Source: a bacterium (GTDB lineage: Bacteria > Actinomycetota > Thermoleophilia > Solirubrobacterales > 70-9). From it: DNA of 14,774 nucleotides. Of this stretch, positions 1-7,228 are shown one piece after another (positions within the stretch are counted from its first letter, which is position 1; each line of letters starts with the position of its first letter). The stretch is from NCBI GenBank assembly GCA_002919115.1, contig PKER01000382.1, positions 1-14,774 on the forward strand, given 5' to 3'. The notes under the pieces were generated by a model. That model ran no database searches. It was given only the letters and a program-made list of their open reading frames with translations, and was not told where the DNA came from. The position numbers were made by a program, and so were the translations under genes.

Positions 1-1426
1 GGACCCCCCGCCCCGGGGGGAGAACCCCCACGCCGATCGCAACCGCGATCAGGATCGCCCGCAGGACCTCCGAGTAGGGGAAGGCGATCGGGCGCTTGCC
101 GAGCTGGCAGCGCAGGAACATGTAGGCGCCCGGGATGCCGAAGCCCGCGATCATCCCCAGCGGGGCCGCGTACACACCGATCTCGGGGGCGAGCCAGGCG
201 ATCATCCCCGCGAAGATCAGGAACGCGAGCACGCAGCCCGTGATGAACGTCGCCCGCTTGTGCGGGATGTTCACGTTCTGGTTGATCCCGCGGTAGAAGG
301 ACGGCATCACGAACGCCGCCGCGGTGAACGGGATCAGCGGCGCCGCTGGGCCGTACGAGGAGGGCGCCACGTCCACCAGCACCGCGCCCCCGACCACCAT
401 CGCGAGCACGGCGAAGATGCAGAGCAGCAGGAAGTAGCCCAGCAGCTGGCCGCGCTGCTCGCGCTGCCCGTACTCCTCGCGGACCGCCTTGAAGATCGCC
501 GCCTTGCGCAGCGGGCGCAGCGACATGCGGAATCCCTGCGGCAGGAACGCCACGACCATGCCGATCCTCGACGCCAGGTGGTAGATGCCGAGGTCGGCGT
601 CGTCGACGAAGCGCGACAGCAGGAAGATGTCGGCGTTCTGGATCGCCCAGAACGACATGATGATCGGCGCCCGGTAGCGGCCGCGCAGGATGATCTGGCC
701 GACCTCGCGCAGGTCGAAGGACGGCTCGAAGCTCCCGCGCAGGAGGAACACCGCGAAGGCCGCGGCGAGCGCCGTGCCCGCCGTCGTCGCGATGATCGCG
801 CTCTCGACGTCGCCGCCGGTGGCGAGCACGGCCACCATCGCCGCCAGGACCAGCACCGGCCGCGACGAGTCGGCGAGCAGGAACGCGGTCGGGCGGCGCT
901 CGAGCCAGATGACGATGTCCGCGATCTTGAAGACGAGCCAGAAGCCGGAGAGGAGCCCCGCCCAGAAGATGAGGTTCGCGTCGTCGGCGCTGCCCAGCAG
1001 GAGCTTCGCGAGCGGCTCGCGCTGCCAGACGACGACGGCCGTGCCGATCAGGCCGAGGACGAACGCCCAGGCGAGGCCGGTGCCGAGGCTCCGCTGGGGC
1101 GAGCTCGAGACGTCCTTCTCGTCCTGCTCGTCGTCGTCATCGTCCTCGTCGTCGCCGCCGCCGAACGTGCGCCGGATCGTGCCCGGCTTGACCAGCATCA
1201 CCTCGATCTGGGTGATCAGGCCGGCGAGGAACAAAAGCAGCGCGTAGCGGCCTAGCTCCGCGGGGCCGAGGAAGTTCGCGACGACCGCGATCGAGGCGAG
1301 CTGGATGACGTTCGAGATGACGAGCGTCGTGCCCTGGACGCCCGAGTAGCGGAGCAGCCGCACACCGAGGACCGCACCGGTCCCCCCGGGGTGCCCCCCG
1401 TTACGGCCGCGCTTCGACTCGCTCAC
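1..1426 (-). CDS. polysaccharide flippase-like membrane protein (MATE/Wzx superfamily), 3' end cut by window
   Basis: An uninterrupted minus-strand frame runs from a GTG at 1424-1426 (VSESKRGRNGG) to the window edge, giving about 475 residues without a stop. It is a polytopic membrane protein with many hydrophobic segments separated by short charged loops. Phrases such as NFLGPAELGRYALLLF near residues 51-66 and MSFWAIQNADIFLLSRF in the middle are typical of oligosaccharide/lipopolysaccharide flippases (MATE/MurJ/Wzx superfamily), which move undecaprenyl-linked glycans across the membrane. The exact substrate is not visible. After the second predicted helix there is an unusual acidic run at residues 92-105 (almost all Asp/Glu), probably a cytoplasmic loop. 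No Shine-Dalgarno sequence precedes the GTG; it is the most plausible start because upstream in-frame sequence runs into the terminator hairpin of the tRNA. The identity of the superfamily is fairly sure, the specific function is not. Confidence 0.8.
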   Translation of the reverse strand, partial: MSESKRGRNGGHPGGTGAVLGVRLLRYSGVQGTTLVISNVIQLASIAVVANFLGPAELGRYALLLFLAGLITQIEVMLVKPGTIRRTFGGGDDEDDDDDEQDEKDVSSSPQRSLGTGLAWAFVLGLIGTAVVVWQREPLAKLLLGSADDANLIFWAGLLSGFWLVFKIADIVIWLERRPTAFLLADSSRPVLVLAAMVAVLATGGDVESAIIATTAGTALAAAFAVFLLRGSFEPSFDLREVGQIILRGRYRAPIIMSFWAIQNADIFLLSRFVDDADLGIYHLASRIGMVVAFLPQGFRMSLRPLRKAAIFKAVREEYGQREQRGQLLGYFLLLCIFAVLAMVVGGAVLVDVAPSSYGPAAPLIPFTAAAFVMPSFYRGINQNVNIPHKRATFITGCVLAFLIFAGMIAWLAPEIGVYAAPLGMIAGFGIPGAYMFLRCQLGKRPIAFPYSEVLRAILIAVAIGVGVLPPGRGV

Positions 1427-1477
1427 TGCGGAAAGCGTACGGAGGGGCGCCGGGGCGGCGCCGCGCCGGCGCCGCCC

Positions 1478-1510
1478 AGAAAAGACGACGGCCGCGCGAG
1501 GGCGCGGCCG
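1478..1510 (-). terminator. rho-independent terminator of tRNA-Lys
   Basis: Directly downstream of the tRNA on the minus strand, a perfect 9-bp GC stem (1489-1497 with 1502-1510) closes a 4-base loop and is followed by TCGTCTTTTCT. Stem, loop and T-rich tail have the form of an intrinsic terminator ending the tRNA transcript before the flippase gene. Confidence 0.8.
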
Positions 1511-1520
1511 TTTGAGCTAG

Positions 1521-1593
1521 TGGGCCACGAAGGACTCGAACCTTCAACCTTGAGATTAAGAGTCTCCTGCTCTACCAATTGAGCTAGTGGCCC
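1521..1593 (-). tRNA. tRNA-Lys (anticodon CTT)
   Basis: The 73-nt minus-strand sequence folds as a cloverleaf: acceptor GGGCCAC/GTGGCCC, D stem GCTC/GAGC, anticodon loop CTCTTAA with anticodon CTT, T stem GAAGG/CCTTC with the TTCGAGT loop, and discriminator A. The anticodon stem GGAGA/TCTCA has four pairs plus a G27-A43 mismatch. CCA is not encoded. The anticodon reads AAG codons, the common Lys codon in a GC-rich genome. A 12-nt copy of the tRNA 5' region (CCACTAGCTCAA) follows directly after the 3' end. Confidence 0.95.
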
Positions 1594-1599
1594 GCCCGA

Positions 1600-1605
1600 A
1601 TGGTA
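1600..1605 (-). promoter_or_regulatory. possible -10 element of tRNA-Lys
   Basis: TACCAT on the minus strand ends six bases before the first base of the mature tRNA, so transcription could start at or next to the mature 5' end. No good -35 box is visible at 16-18 bp. The block GCGCGGCTCGCTACC covering this site recurs in front of the hepS-like gene at 9348-9362. Confidence 0.35.
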
Positions 1606-1664
1606 GCGAGCCGCGCAGAAAGATTTGACCCTCGCAGGGCCGTTTTCAGGGGGCAAGGCGCGGA

Positions 1665-2417
1665 TCAGAACCCGAGCGGGTTCGAGCCCACCAGCGGCGC
1701 GGCAGGCTGCTCGAGCGGGTCGTCCGGCTTGGGCAGCTCGCCCTGCTGCTTCTTGTACTTCTTGGCCTGCTTGCGCAGATCCGCGAACTGCTTGAGGTCG
1801 TCCCTGTCGCGCTTGCCCTCGGCGTGCTTGCGCGCCTGTTCCAGCGCCTCGTCGCCGGCCTTGAGGTCGAGCGCGTTGTACCAGTAGTAGGCGAGGTTGG
1901 CGTACTCGGTGAAGCTCGGGTTGTCCTCGGCGAGGATCGCCTGAGCCTCCGCCGCGTTCCGCCAGTCGCCGACCATCTGGTAGGCGTCGCGCATGCTTGC
2001 GGCCGTCGCCGGGTCGGGCTTGGCCGGGTTCTTGGAGAGGTACTCCTGCCAGGCGTCGAACGCCTTGTTGAACTCCGATCTCGCTTCCTCGGTGATCAGC
2101 AGCTGGCCGCTCTCCTCGTCCACGCCGAGCTGGACCCGGCCGGACTGGTAGCGCAGCGAGGCGAGCTCGGCGAGCGCCTCGGTGTCGTTGGGGTTGGCCT
2201 CGAGCCGCTCTTCGACCTCCTCGATCTGGTCCTTGAACTGGTCGGAGGTGCTGCCCGACGGATTGCCGATGCCGAAGACGCCGTCGAAGAGGCCGCCGGC
2301 GCTCAGCTCGCCGCCGATGCCGAAGCCGATGAAGCCCACGGCGAAGATCACCGCGAGGAACGCGTAGGCGACGCGGATTACGGCCTTGCGTCTGGGATTC
2401 GAGAGATCGAAGAGCAC
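1665..2417 (-). CDS. membrane-anchored TPR-like helical repeat protein
   Basis: This 250-residue protein begins with a short basic N-terminus (NPRRKAVIRV), then one hydrophobic helix at about residues 14-35, a Gly/Ser-rich linker, and an all-helical soluble part (about 57-222). Segments such as EANPNDTEALAELASLRY, and later the NPAKPDPATAASMRDAYQMVGDW and NPSFTEYANLAYYWYN regions, look like tetratricopeptide-type repeats. The tail is Lys-rich then Pro-rich. It is therefore probably tethered in the membrane with its repeat domain acting as a scaffold; topology is not certain. Start is a GTG at 2415-2417 without a clear Shine-Dalgarno site. It lies 29 bp after tatC in the same direction, so it may be co-transcribed with the Tat genes and could assist export or envelope assembly, which is inference. 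No enzymatic motif is visible. Confidence 0.8.
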   Translation of the reverse strand: MLFDLSNPRRKAVIRVAYAFLAVIFAVGFIGFGIGGELSAGGLFDGVFGIGNPSGSTSDQFKDQIEEVEERLEANPNDTEALAELASLRYQSGRVQLGVDEESGQLLITEEARSEFNKAFDAWQEYLSKNPAKPDPATAASMRDAYQMVGDWRNAAEAQAILAEDNPSFTEYANLAYYWYNALDLKAGDEALEQARKHAEGKRDRDDLKQFADLRKQAKKYKKQQGELPKPDDPLEQPAAPLVGSNPLGF

Positions 2418-2446
2418 GGGACGGAGAGGGTACCGGTGCCGGGCGG

Positions 2447-3217
2447 TTACTGCGCCTCCGCCGGGGTCGTGGCGGGCGCGTCGTCGAGCGGGCGCCCGAA
2501 CGCCCGGGCCAACAGCAGCGAGAACTCGAACAACAGATACAGCGGAGCCATCGCGATCAGCATTGTGACCGGATCCTGGCCGGGAAGCAGCATGGCGACC
2601 ACAGCGATGATCAGGATCGCGTAGCGGCGGTTGCGCGCGAGCCGCTGCGGGGTGGTGATCCCGAGGCGGCAGGCCGAGAGCACGCCGATCGGGATCTGGA
2701 ACAGGACGCCGACCGACATGCAGGTCAGCACGACGAAGCTGTAGTAGTCCTGCGCGCGCACGGCGACCTCGAAGGTGTCGTCGCCGGGGAAGGTGACGAG
2801 GAGGAACTGGAGCGCGGTCGGCGCGATCAGAAAGTAGGCGAAGACGGCGCCGGCGACGAACAGGAACGGCACCGAGAGCAGGAAGGGCAAAAGCGCGCGC
2901 TTCTCGCGGTTGGTCAGCGCAGGCAGGACGAACGCGTAGGCCTGGTAGAGGATCACCGGCAGCGAGAGCAACAGCCCCGCGTAGAAGGCGAGCTTGATGG
3001 TGACGAAGAAGGGCTCGGTGGGGCTGAACGTGAACGGCTCGTAGTCGGAGGGCAGCGGCCGGTTCGCGATCTCGAGCAGCAGGTCGCGCTGCCAGAAGCA
3101 GAGCGCGATCGCGAGCACGAGCGTGATCACCGAGACGACGATCCGCGAGCGCAGCTCGTCGAGGTGCTCGACCAGCGTCAGCCGGTCGTCGAAGCTGACG
3201 GGCTTGATGCGCGCCAC
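2447..3217 (-). CDS. tatC: Sec-independent (twin-arginine) protein translocase subunit TatC
   Basis: TatC is the multi-spanning receptor of the Tat system, which binds twin-arginine signal peptides and exports folded proteins. The 256-residue protein has the expected length and six hydrophobic segments. Family hallmarks are visible: HLDELRSRI at 18-26 on the cytoplasmic N-terminus (E21 matches the signal-peptide-binding Glu of E. coli TatC), SPTEPF at 65-70, YQAYAFVLPALTNREKR at 91-107 (E105 matches E. coli E103), and DPVTMLIAMAPLYLLFE at 215-231. The start is a GTG preceded by GGGAGG nine bases upstream. It lies 29 bp after tatA. A likely client in this window is the Rieske protein QcrA, which has a twin-arginine N-terminus. 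Confidence 0.97.
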   Translation of the reverse strand: MARIKPVSFDDRLTLVEHLDELRSRIVVSVITLVLAIALCFWQRDLLLEIANRPLPSDYEPFTFSPTEPFFVTIKLAFYAGLLLSLPVILYQAYAFVLPALTNREKRALLPFLLSVPFLFVAGAVFAYFLIAPTALQFLLVTFPGDDTFEVAVRAQDYYSFVVLTCMSVGVLFQIPIGVLSACRLGITTPQRLARNRRYAILIIAVVAMLLPGQDPVTMLIAMAPLYLLFEFSLLLARAFGRPLDDAPATTPAEAQ

Positions 3218-3246
3218 CGCCCTACGCCTCCCGCCGGGTCCGCCGG

Positions 3247-3510
3247 CTACTCGCGCGGTTCGGAGACGACCTCGCCCTCGGCGGCCTCGGCCGCCTCGGG
3301 CTCACGGGTGGTGGCCGGCGACTCCTGCTCGAGCGCGCGCTTGGTCCGCTCGCGCTGGCGCTCCTCGTCGTGGCGGCCCGTGATCGAGTCCTTGAACTCG
3401 CGCATGCCCGTGCCGAGCGACTTGCCGAGCTCCGGCAAGCGCTTGGGGCCGAACACGACCAAGGCGATGATCAGGACGATCGCCAGCTCGAGTGGTCCGA
3501 TATTGGGCAT
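3247..3510 (-). CDS. tatA: Sec-independent protein translocase subunit TatA/TatE
   Basis: TatA forms the pore or membrane-weakening component of the twin-arginine translocase. The 87-residue protein shows one N-terminal transmembrane helix (about 5-20), the invariant Phe-Gly hinge (F20-G21), the basic amphipathic helix GPKRLPELGKSLGTGMREFK and a hydrophilic, Glu/Arg-rich tail. I take the ATG at 3508-3510 (MPNIGPLE) as start; a TTG one codon upstream would add one residue. It sits between dcd (38 bp upstream) and tatC (29 bp downstream). Only one TatA-like gene is present here; a TatB-type gene is not seen in the window. A TACCAT box upstream of the start resembles the -10 element at the tRNA gene, so a private promoter is possible. 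Confidence 0.95.
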   Translation of the reverse strand: MPNIGPLELAIVLIIALVVFGPKRLPELGKSLGTGMREFKDSITGRHDEERQRERTKRALEQESPATTREPEAAEAAEGEVVSEPRE

Positions 3511-3548
3511 CAACCCGAATGGTACGCCTTCGCCGTCCCCGGGTCCGG

Positions 3549-4115
3549 CTAGCTCTTGAAGTTGAGGTGGAAGCGGGACGGGGTGGGCTCGGCCTGGCCC
3601 TGGTACTTGCTGCCGGTCTCGCGCGACCCGTAGGGGCGCTCGACGGGCTGGTCCATGCGCATGAAGGACATCTGCCCGATGGGCATGCCGTGGTAGATCG
3701 TGATCGGCAGGTTGGCGACGTTGGAGAGCTCGAGGGTGAGGTTCCCTTCGAAGCCCGCGTCGACGAAGCCCGCGGTCGAGTGAATCAGCAGGCCGAGGCG
3801 CCCGAGCGAGCTCTTGCCCTCGAGGCGGGCGACGATGTCGCTGGGCAGCTTGACGCGCTCGAGCGTCTGCCCCAGGACGAACTCGCCCGGATGCAGGATG
3901 AAGGGCTCGTCGTCGCCGATCTCGACCAGCTCGGTGAGGCCCTCCATCGGCTTGCGGACGTCGATGTAGGGGTAGCGCGCGTTGTGGAAGACGCGGAAGC
4001 GGTTGTCGATGCGCACGTCGACGCTCGAGGGCTGCACCATCGAGTCCTCGAACGGGTCGATCTCGATCCTCCCCGCTGCGATCTCCGCGCGGATGGTTCG
4101 GTCGCTCAGGACCAT
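3549..4115 (-). CDS. dcd: dCTP deaminase, probably bifunctional dCTP deaminase/dUTPase
   Basis: This enzyme deaminates dCTP and, in the bifunctional class, hydrolyses the resulting dUTP to dUMP, supplying the precursor of dTMP. The 188 residues match the family length. Visible motifs are VQPSSVDVRI at 27-36, LHPGEFVLGQTLE at 74-86, EGKSSLGRLGLLIHSTAGF at 99-117, TLELSN at 127-132 with E129 at the catalytic Glu position, and the C-terminal GSKYQGQ..PTPSR nucleotide-capping tail. The TAGF.DAGF pattern, with A115, resembles the bifunctional M. tuberculosis enzyme more than monofunctional E. coli Dcd. The ATG has no Shine-Dalgarno sequence; a TAGACT box at 4126-4131 would give a leaderless or nearly leaderless transcript. 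It is the first gene of the dcd-tatA-tatC-TPR row. Deaminase identity is sure; the dual activity is inferred. Confidence 0.95.
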   Translation of the reverse strand: MVLSDRTIRAEIAAGRIEIDPFEDSMVQPSSVDVRIDNRFRVFHNARYPYIDVRKPMEGLTELVEIGDDEPFILHPGEFVLGQTLERVKLPSDIVARLEGKSSLGRLGLLIHSTAGFVDAGFEGNLTLELSNVANLPITIYHGMPIGQMSFMRMDQPVERPYGSRETGSKYQGQAEPTPSRFHLNFKS

Positions 4116-4125
4116 CGCGCGGGGC

Positions 4126-4131
4126 AGTCTA
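4126..4131 (-). promoter_or_regulatory. possible -10 box of dcd in the divergent intergenic region
   Basis: The 123-bp region between dcd (minus) and the zinc-ribbon gene (plus) must hold two divergent promoters. TAGACT on the minus strand, ten bases before the dcd ATG, is the best -10-like hexamer; no convincing -35 box lies at standard spacing. On the plus strand I see no clear promoter, only a GC-rich block (GGGGCCCGGCCCC near 4162-4175). Confidence 0.3.
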
Positions 4132-4238
4132 TTCCGCGGCGTGGCGTCAGGCGTCGCGGGCGGGGCCCGGCCCCAAAAAGCGCCCTAGGGACCAGCCCCT
4201 AAAGGACTTGGGGGCCGGTGCCGATGAGGGGGGCGAAC

Positions 4239-4643
4239 ATGGCGAAGCGGCACGCAACACGGCGCGACGGGGCCCACGGGGGGAAGCGGCTGCGGCTCGA
4301 GGACGAGCTGCGGACGCAGCGCCCCGCCGAGGCCGAGGGCGCTCGCCGCGCCGACGATCTCCACATCTGCCCGGAGTGCGGGCGCGACCTCGTCTACCCG
4401 GTCGACTGGGCTCAGGCCGAGCCAGGTTTCTGGCACGTCGCGCTGCGCTGCCCCGAGTGCGAATGGAGGGAGTCCGGGACCTACCACCAGAGCGTCGTGG
4501 ACCGCTTTGACGAGGCGCTCGACAAGGGCACGGAGGCGCTGCTCGAAGACTTGCGCGTGCTGATGCGGGCGAACCTCGAGGAGGAGATCGAGCGCTTCGG
4601 CGAAGCGCTGCGGCACAACCTCATCCTCCCCGAGGACTTCTGA
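4239..4643 (+). CDS. small zinc-ribbon protein of unknown function
   Basis: I do not recognise a named family. The 134-residue protein has a basic N-terminus (MAKRHATRRD), a four-cysteine zinc ribbon formed by ICPECG (C44, C47) and RCPECEW (C71, C74) with a 23-residue loop, and a C-terminal helical, acidic region (about 84-126) that could form a coiled coil or dimerisation helix. It is probably a cytoplasmic zinc-binding adaptor or nucleic-acid-associated protein, which is inference. The ATG at 4239 is chosen because a strong purine stretch (GAGGGGGG) lies just upstream; an ATG at 4224 and a GTG at 4218 are in frame but lack such a site. It is the only convincing plus-strand gene and is divergent from dcd. 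The minus-strand frame over the same bases is a shadow. Confidence 0.8.
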   Translation: MAKRHATRRDGAHGGKRLRLEDELRTQRPAEAEGARRADDLHICPECGRDLVYPVDWAQAEPGFWHVALRCPECEWRESGTYHQSVVDRFDEALDKGTEALLEDLRVLMRANLEEEIERFGEALRHNLILPEDF

Positions 4644-4684
4644 GCCCACACCGGCGGGCGACTCGACTCACAGGGCGCGGCAAA

Positions 4685-4749
4685 GTCCGGGGAAGGCCAG
4701 ACACGGGGGCTCTCGCTGAGGGGCGGGGGCCCTCGTCTCTGCGCCGGAC
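4685..4749. other. GC-rich nested inverted repeat between convergent genes
   Basis: The 107-bp gap between the convergent zinc-ribbon and polyprenyl synthase genes contains nested complementary arms: GTCCGG (4685-4690) with CCGGAC (4744-4749), AGAC (4699-4702) with GTCT (4735-4738), and an inner GAGGG/CCCTC hairpin. It has no T-tract on either strand. It may be a bidirectional, factor-assisted terminator; no known RNA family is evident. Confidence 0.35.
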
Positions 4750-4750
4750 C

Positions 4751-5737
4751 CTACGCGTAGCGCTCGACCACGCCGTCGGCGACGAGCGCGAGCAGCTCGC
4801 GCTGGCTTCGGTCGAGCCCCGGCGCCTCGGCGAGCGCGCGCTTCGCTGCCTCGACGCGGGCCCGCGCGTCGGCGCGGACCTCGTCGAGGGCGCCCGTCGC
4901 CGCGATGCGGTCGCAGACCTCCTCCGCGCTCTCGGGCGTGAGCGAGCGCAGATCGACCGCCGCGAGCTCCGGGTCGCGCTCGCGGGCGATGATCAGCGGC
5001 AGGGTCACCGTGCCGTCGAGCAGGTCGGTGCCACGCGCCTTGCCGGTGCGCTCCGCGGGCCCGGCGACATCCAGCACGTCGTCGAGGAGCTGGAAGGCGA
5101 GGCCGATCTCGCGCCCGAAGCGCTCGAGCTGCTCGACGGAGTCGTCCGCGGCCCCCGCGCTCGCGCGGCCGATCAGGCACGCGCACTCGAACAGGCGCGC
5201 GGTCTTGAGCCGGCAGCGCTCCAGGTAGCGCTCGGCCGAGATGCCCGTGTCGAAGGCGTCGCGCCGCTGCGCGAGCTCGCCCAGGGCGAGGCCGACCGAG
5301 GCGCGCGCCAGGTGCTGGACCTGGCGCTCAGCGCCGGGCACGGCGAGCTCGCTGAAGGCGCGCGCGAGCAGAAGATCGCCCACCGACGTCGCCTGGTCGC
5401 GGCCCGCGGTCGCGACCACCGTCGGCAGCCCGCGGCGCAGGGGCGCCGCGTCGAGCACGTCGTCGTGCACCAGGGTCGCCATGTGGACGAGCTCGATGGC
5501 GGTGGCTGCGCGCAGGGCGCCCTCCCCCGCCTGCGGGCCCGCGCACACCAAAACCAGCATCGGGCGCAGGCGCTTGCCGCCGGCGCGCAGCGTGGCCTGC
5601 GCGTCGTCGGCGAGCGGGCCCTCGTCGCCCACCACGGCCGCGAGCCGCTCCTCGGCGCGCGCCATCAGCCCGGGCAGCCACGCCTGCGCCGCGTCGAGGA
5701 CGCGGGTGACGGGGGGCGGGACGGCGCTGCGGTCCAT
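4751..5737 (-). CDS. hepT: long-chain polyprenyl diphosphate synthase (heptaprenyl synthase component II-like)
   Basis: This enzyme extends allylic diphosphates with isopentenyl diphosphate to make the side chain of menaquinone. The 328-residue protein has GGKRLRP at 53-59, the first Asp-rich motif DDVLD at 92-96, GDLLLARAF at 120-128, and the second Asp-rich motif LLDDVLD at 217-223; all catalytic Asp are present. The residue five before the first motif is the small A87, which in this family goes with long products (C30 or longer). Start is the ATG at 5735-5737; the longer frame reading through menG is an artefact. It lies 23 bp after menG, matching the Bacillus menG-hepT order, and a hepS-like gene heads the same cluster. 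Product length is inferred and the symbol rests on that context. Confidence 0.9.
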   Translation of the reverse strand: MDRSAVPPPVTRVLDAAQAWLPGLMARAEERLAAVVGDEGPLADDAQATLRAGGKRLRPMLVLVCAGPQAGEGALRAATAIELVHMATLVHDDVLDAAPLRRGLPTVVATAGRDQATSVGDLLLARAFSELAVPGAERQVQHLARASVGLALGELAQRRDAFDTGISAERYLERCRLKTARLFECACLIGRASAGAADDSVEQLERFGREIGLAFQLLDDVLDVAGPAERTGKARGTDLLDGTVTLPLIIARERDPELAAVDLRSLTPESAEEVCDRIAATGALDEVRADARARVEAAKRALAEAPGLDRSQRELLALVADGVVERYA

Positions 5738-5760
5738 CGGCGGGAGGGGGTTCCGCGGCT

Positions 5761-6495
5761 TCAGGCCGGTTTGCGGCCGGAGTGGATCGCGATTATCCCC
5801 CCCGCGAGGATCGTGTAGCGGATGCCGGTGAGGCCGGCGCGGTCCATGATCGCGGCGAGCCCCTCGGGCGAGGGGAAGCTGCGCACCGACTCGGGCAGGT
5901 ACGAGTAGGCGTCGGGGTCGCCGGCGAGGCGGCCGAGCAGCGGGACGATCCGGTCGAACCAGAGGTTGAAGAAGTAGGAGAGCGGCGGACGGCGCGGCTG
6001 CGTGATCTCGAGGATCACGACGCGCCCGCCGGGCTTCGCGACGCGGACCATCTCCGCGATGCCGCGCTCCAGGTCGGCCAGGTTGCGTGCGCCGAAGCCG
6101 ACCGTGACCGCGTCGAACGAGGCGTCGGAATAGGGCAGCTCGAGCGCATCGGCCCACTCGAACGTGACGTCGGGGTAGCCGCGCTCGATCGCCTTGTCCT
6201 GGGCGATGGCGAGCATGCGCTCGGAGAAGTCCGCGCCGACGACGCGCCCGCGCGCGCCCACGCGCTCGCGCAGCGCGAAGGCGAGGTCGCCGGTGCCGCA
6301 GCACAGGTCGAGGGCGGCGTCGCCGGGGCGCAGCTCGGCCCGGTCGGCGGCGCGCTCGCGCCAGCCGTGGTGCAGGCCGGCGGTCATCGCCGAGTTCATG
6401 AAGTCGTAGACGCCCGCGATCCGGTCGAACATGCCGCGGACCTGGCCCGCGAACTCGTCCGAGGAGCGGGAGGGCTTGGCGTGCGTAGCGCTCAC
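5761..6495 (-). CDS. menG: demethylmenaquinone methyltransferase
   Basis: MenG (UbiE family) methylates demethylmenaquinone with S-adenosylmethionine, the last step of menaquinone synthesis. The 244-residue protein shows the family start FDRIAGVYDFMNSAMTAG at 23-40, the SAM-binding motif I LDLCCGTGDLA at 62-72, GFGARNLADLERG at 133-145, the motif around KPGGRVVILE at 154-163, and SYLPESVRSFP at 198-208. Start is GTG at 6493-6495, without a clear Shine-Dalgarno site. It sits 28 bp downstream of qcrC and 23 bp upstream of the polyprenyl synthase gene, so the quinone-making enzymes are linked to the complex that uses the quinol. Confidence 0.96.
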   Translation of the reverse strand: MSATHAKPSRSSDEFAGQVRGMFDRIAGVYDFMNSAMTAGLHHGWRERAADRAELRPGDAALDLCCGTGDLAFALRERVGARGRVVGADFSERMLAIAQDKAIERGYPDVTFEWADALELPYSDASFDAVTVGFGARNLADLERGIAEMVRVAKPGGRVVILEITQPRRPPLSYFFNLWFDRIVPLLGRLAGDPDAYSYLPESVRSFPSPEGLAAIMDRAGLTGIRYTILAGGIIAIHSGRKPA

Positions 6496-6523
6496 AGAGC
6501 GCAGCTTCGCAGGCCGGCCACGC

Positions 6524-7225
6524 TCAGCGCAGCGAGCTCAGGAACTCGACCAGGTCGTTGAACTTCTCGGGCGGCAGGTTCTCGAACGAGGGCATGATGC
6601 CCGGCGGGTTGCGCAGGGTGCGCTCGATCGCTGCCGCGGGCAGCTCGCTGCCGATGTGAGTGAGCTCCGGACCCGGGCCGTCGTTGCCGTTGTGGCCGAA
6701 CTGGTGGCAGGCCAGGCAGCCGGACTGCGCGGCGACCTGCTTGCCCGCCTCGTACTGCGGCGCGACGTCGAGCTCGATCTCGGTCGGCGAGCCGGCCGAG
6801 GCGCCCAGGTAGGTCAGGAACGCCATCGCGATGATCGTCATGATGCCCGCCGTCGTGGCGACCGGGCGGCGGAGCGGGTGGCGCTCCGGGTTGCGGTCGT
6901 AGAACGGCAGCAGCAGGAGCAGCACCATCGCGACCGTCGGCAGGCCGATCGTCGCGACCGGGACGAGCTCCGGCGGCTTGAGCACGCGCAGGAGCTCGAA
7001 AAGGAAGAAGAAGTACCACTCGGGACGCGGGACGTAGGTGGTCGTGGTCGGATCGGCCTTGGGCCCCTGCTCGGCGCCGAGCATGAGCGACATGAACGCG
7101 ATCACGCCGACCACGATCATGAACATCACCGAGTCCTTGAAGACCGCGTAGGGGAAGAAGGGCTTCCCCTTCTTCTTCAGGACCTCGTATTCGCGAAGGT
7201 ATGCCTCTTTGGCTGCGGAGTCCAC
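6524..7225 (-). CDS. qcrC: menaquinol:cytochrome c reductase subunit QcrC (cytochrome b subunit IV fused to cytochrome c)
   Basis: The 233-residue protein joins two modules. Residues about 28-142 form the C-terminal part of cytochrome b (PetD/subunit IV), with three hydrophobic helices and the quinol-oxidising-site motif PEWY at 68-71 followed by FFFLFELLRVLKPPELVP. Residues about 157-233 form a small monohaem cytochrome c with CLACH (C170, C173, H174) and a likely axial Met in GIMPSF (M211). This is the architecture of Bacillus QcrC, not the dihaem QcrC of most actinobacteria. The c domain is predicted on the outer face of the membrane. Start is GTG at 7223-7225, three bases after the qcrB stop, indicating tight translational coupling. 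Confidence 0.95.
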   Translation of the reverse strand: MDSAAKEAYLREYEVLKKKGKPFFPYAVFKDSVMFMIVVGVIAFMSLMLGAEQGPKADPTTTTYVPRPEWYFFFLFELLRVLKPPELVPVATIGLPTVAMVLLLLLPFYDRNPERHPLRRPVATTAGIMTIIAMAFLTYLGASAGSPTEIELDVAPQYEAGKQVAAQSGCLACHQFGHNGNDGPGPELTHIGSELPAAAIERTLRNPPGIMPSFENLPPEKFNDLVEFLSSLR

Positions 7226-7228
7226 GGG

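Noticed and set aside
260..1255. 331-residue plus-strand frame
   Set aside because: It is a shadow of the flippase gene: composition is Arg/Glu/Asp/His-rich with no domain, while the minus strand reads a clear multi-span membrane protein.
1423..1656. 77-residue minus-strand frame over the tRNA
   Set aside because: It translates through tRNA-Lys and its terminator and has no motif; a frame without stops is expected by chance at this GC content.
4185..4649. 154-residue minus-strand frame
   Set aside because: Antisense of the zinc-ribbon gene, which has a ribosome binding site and paired CPEC motifs on the plus strand.
4644..4750. possible SRP or other structural RNA (AAGTCCGGGGAAGG)
   Set aside because: It only loosely resembles the SRP RNA core; the GGAAGGAAGCAGCC core and the flanking helices are missing.
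4751..6304. 517-residue extended polyprenyl synthase
   Set aside because: The first 189 residues lie in an alternate frame of menG; family similarity starts only near the ATG at 5737.
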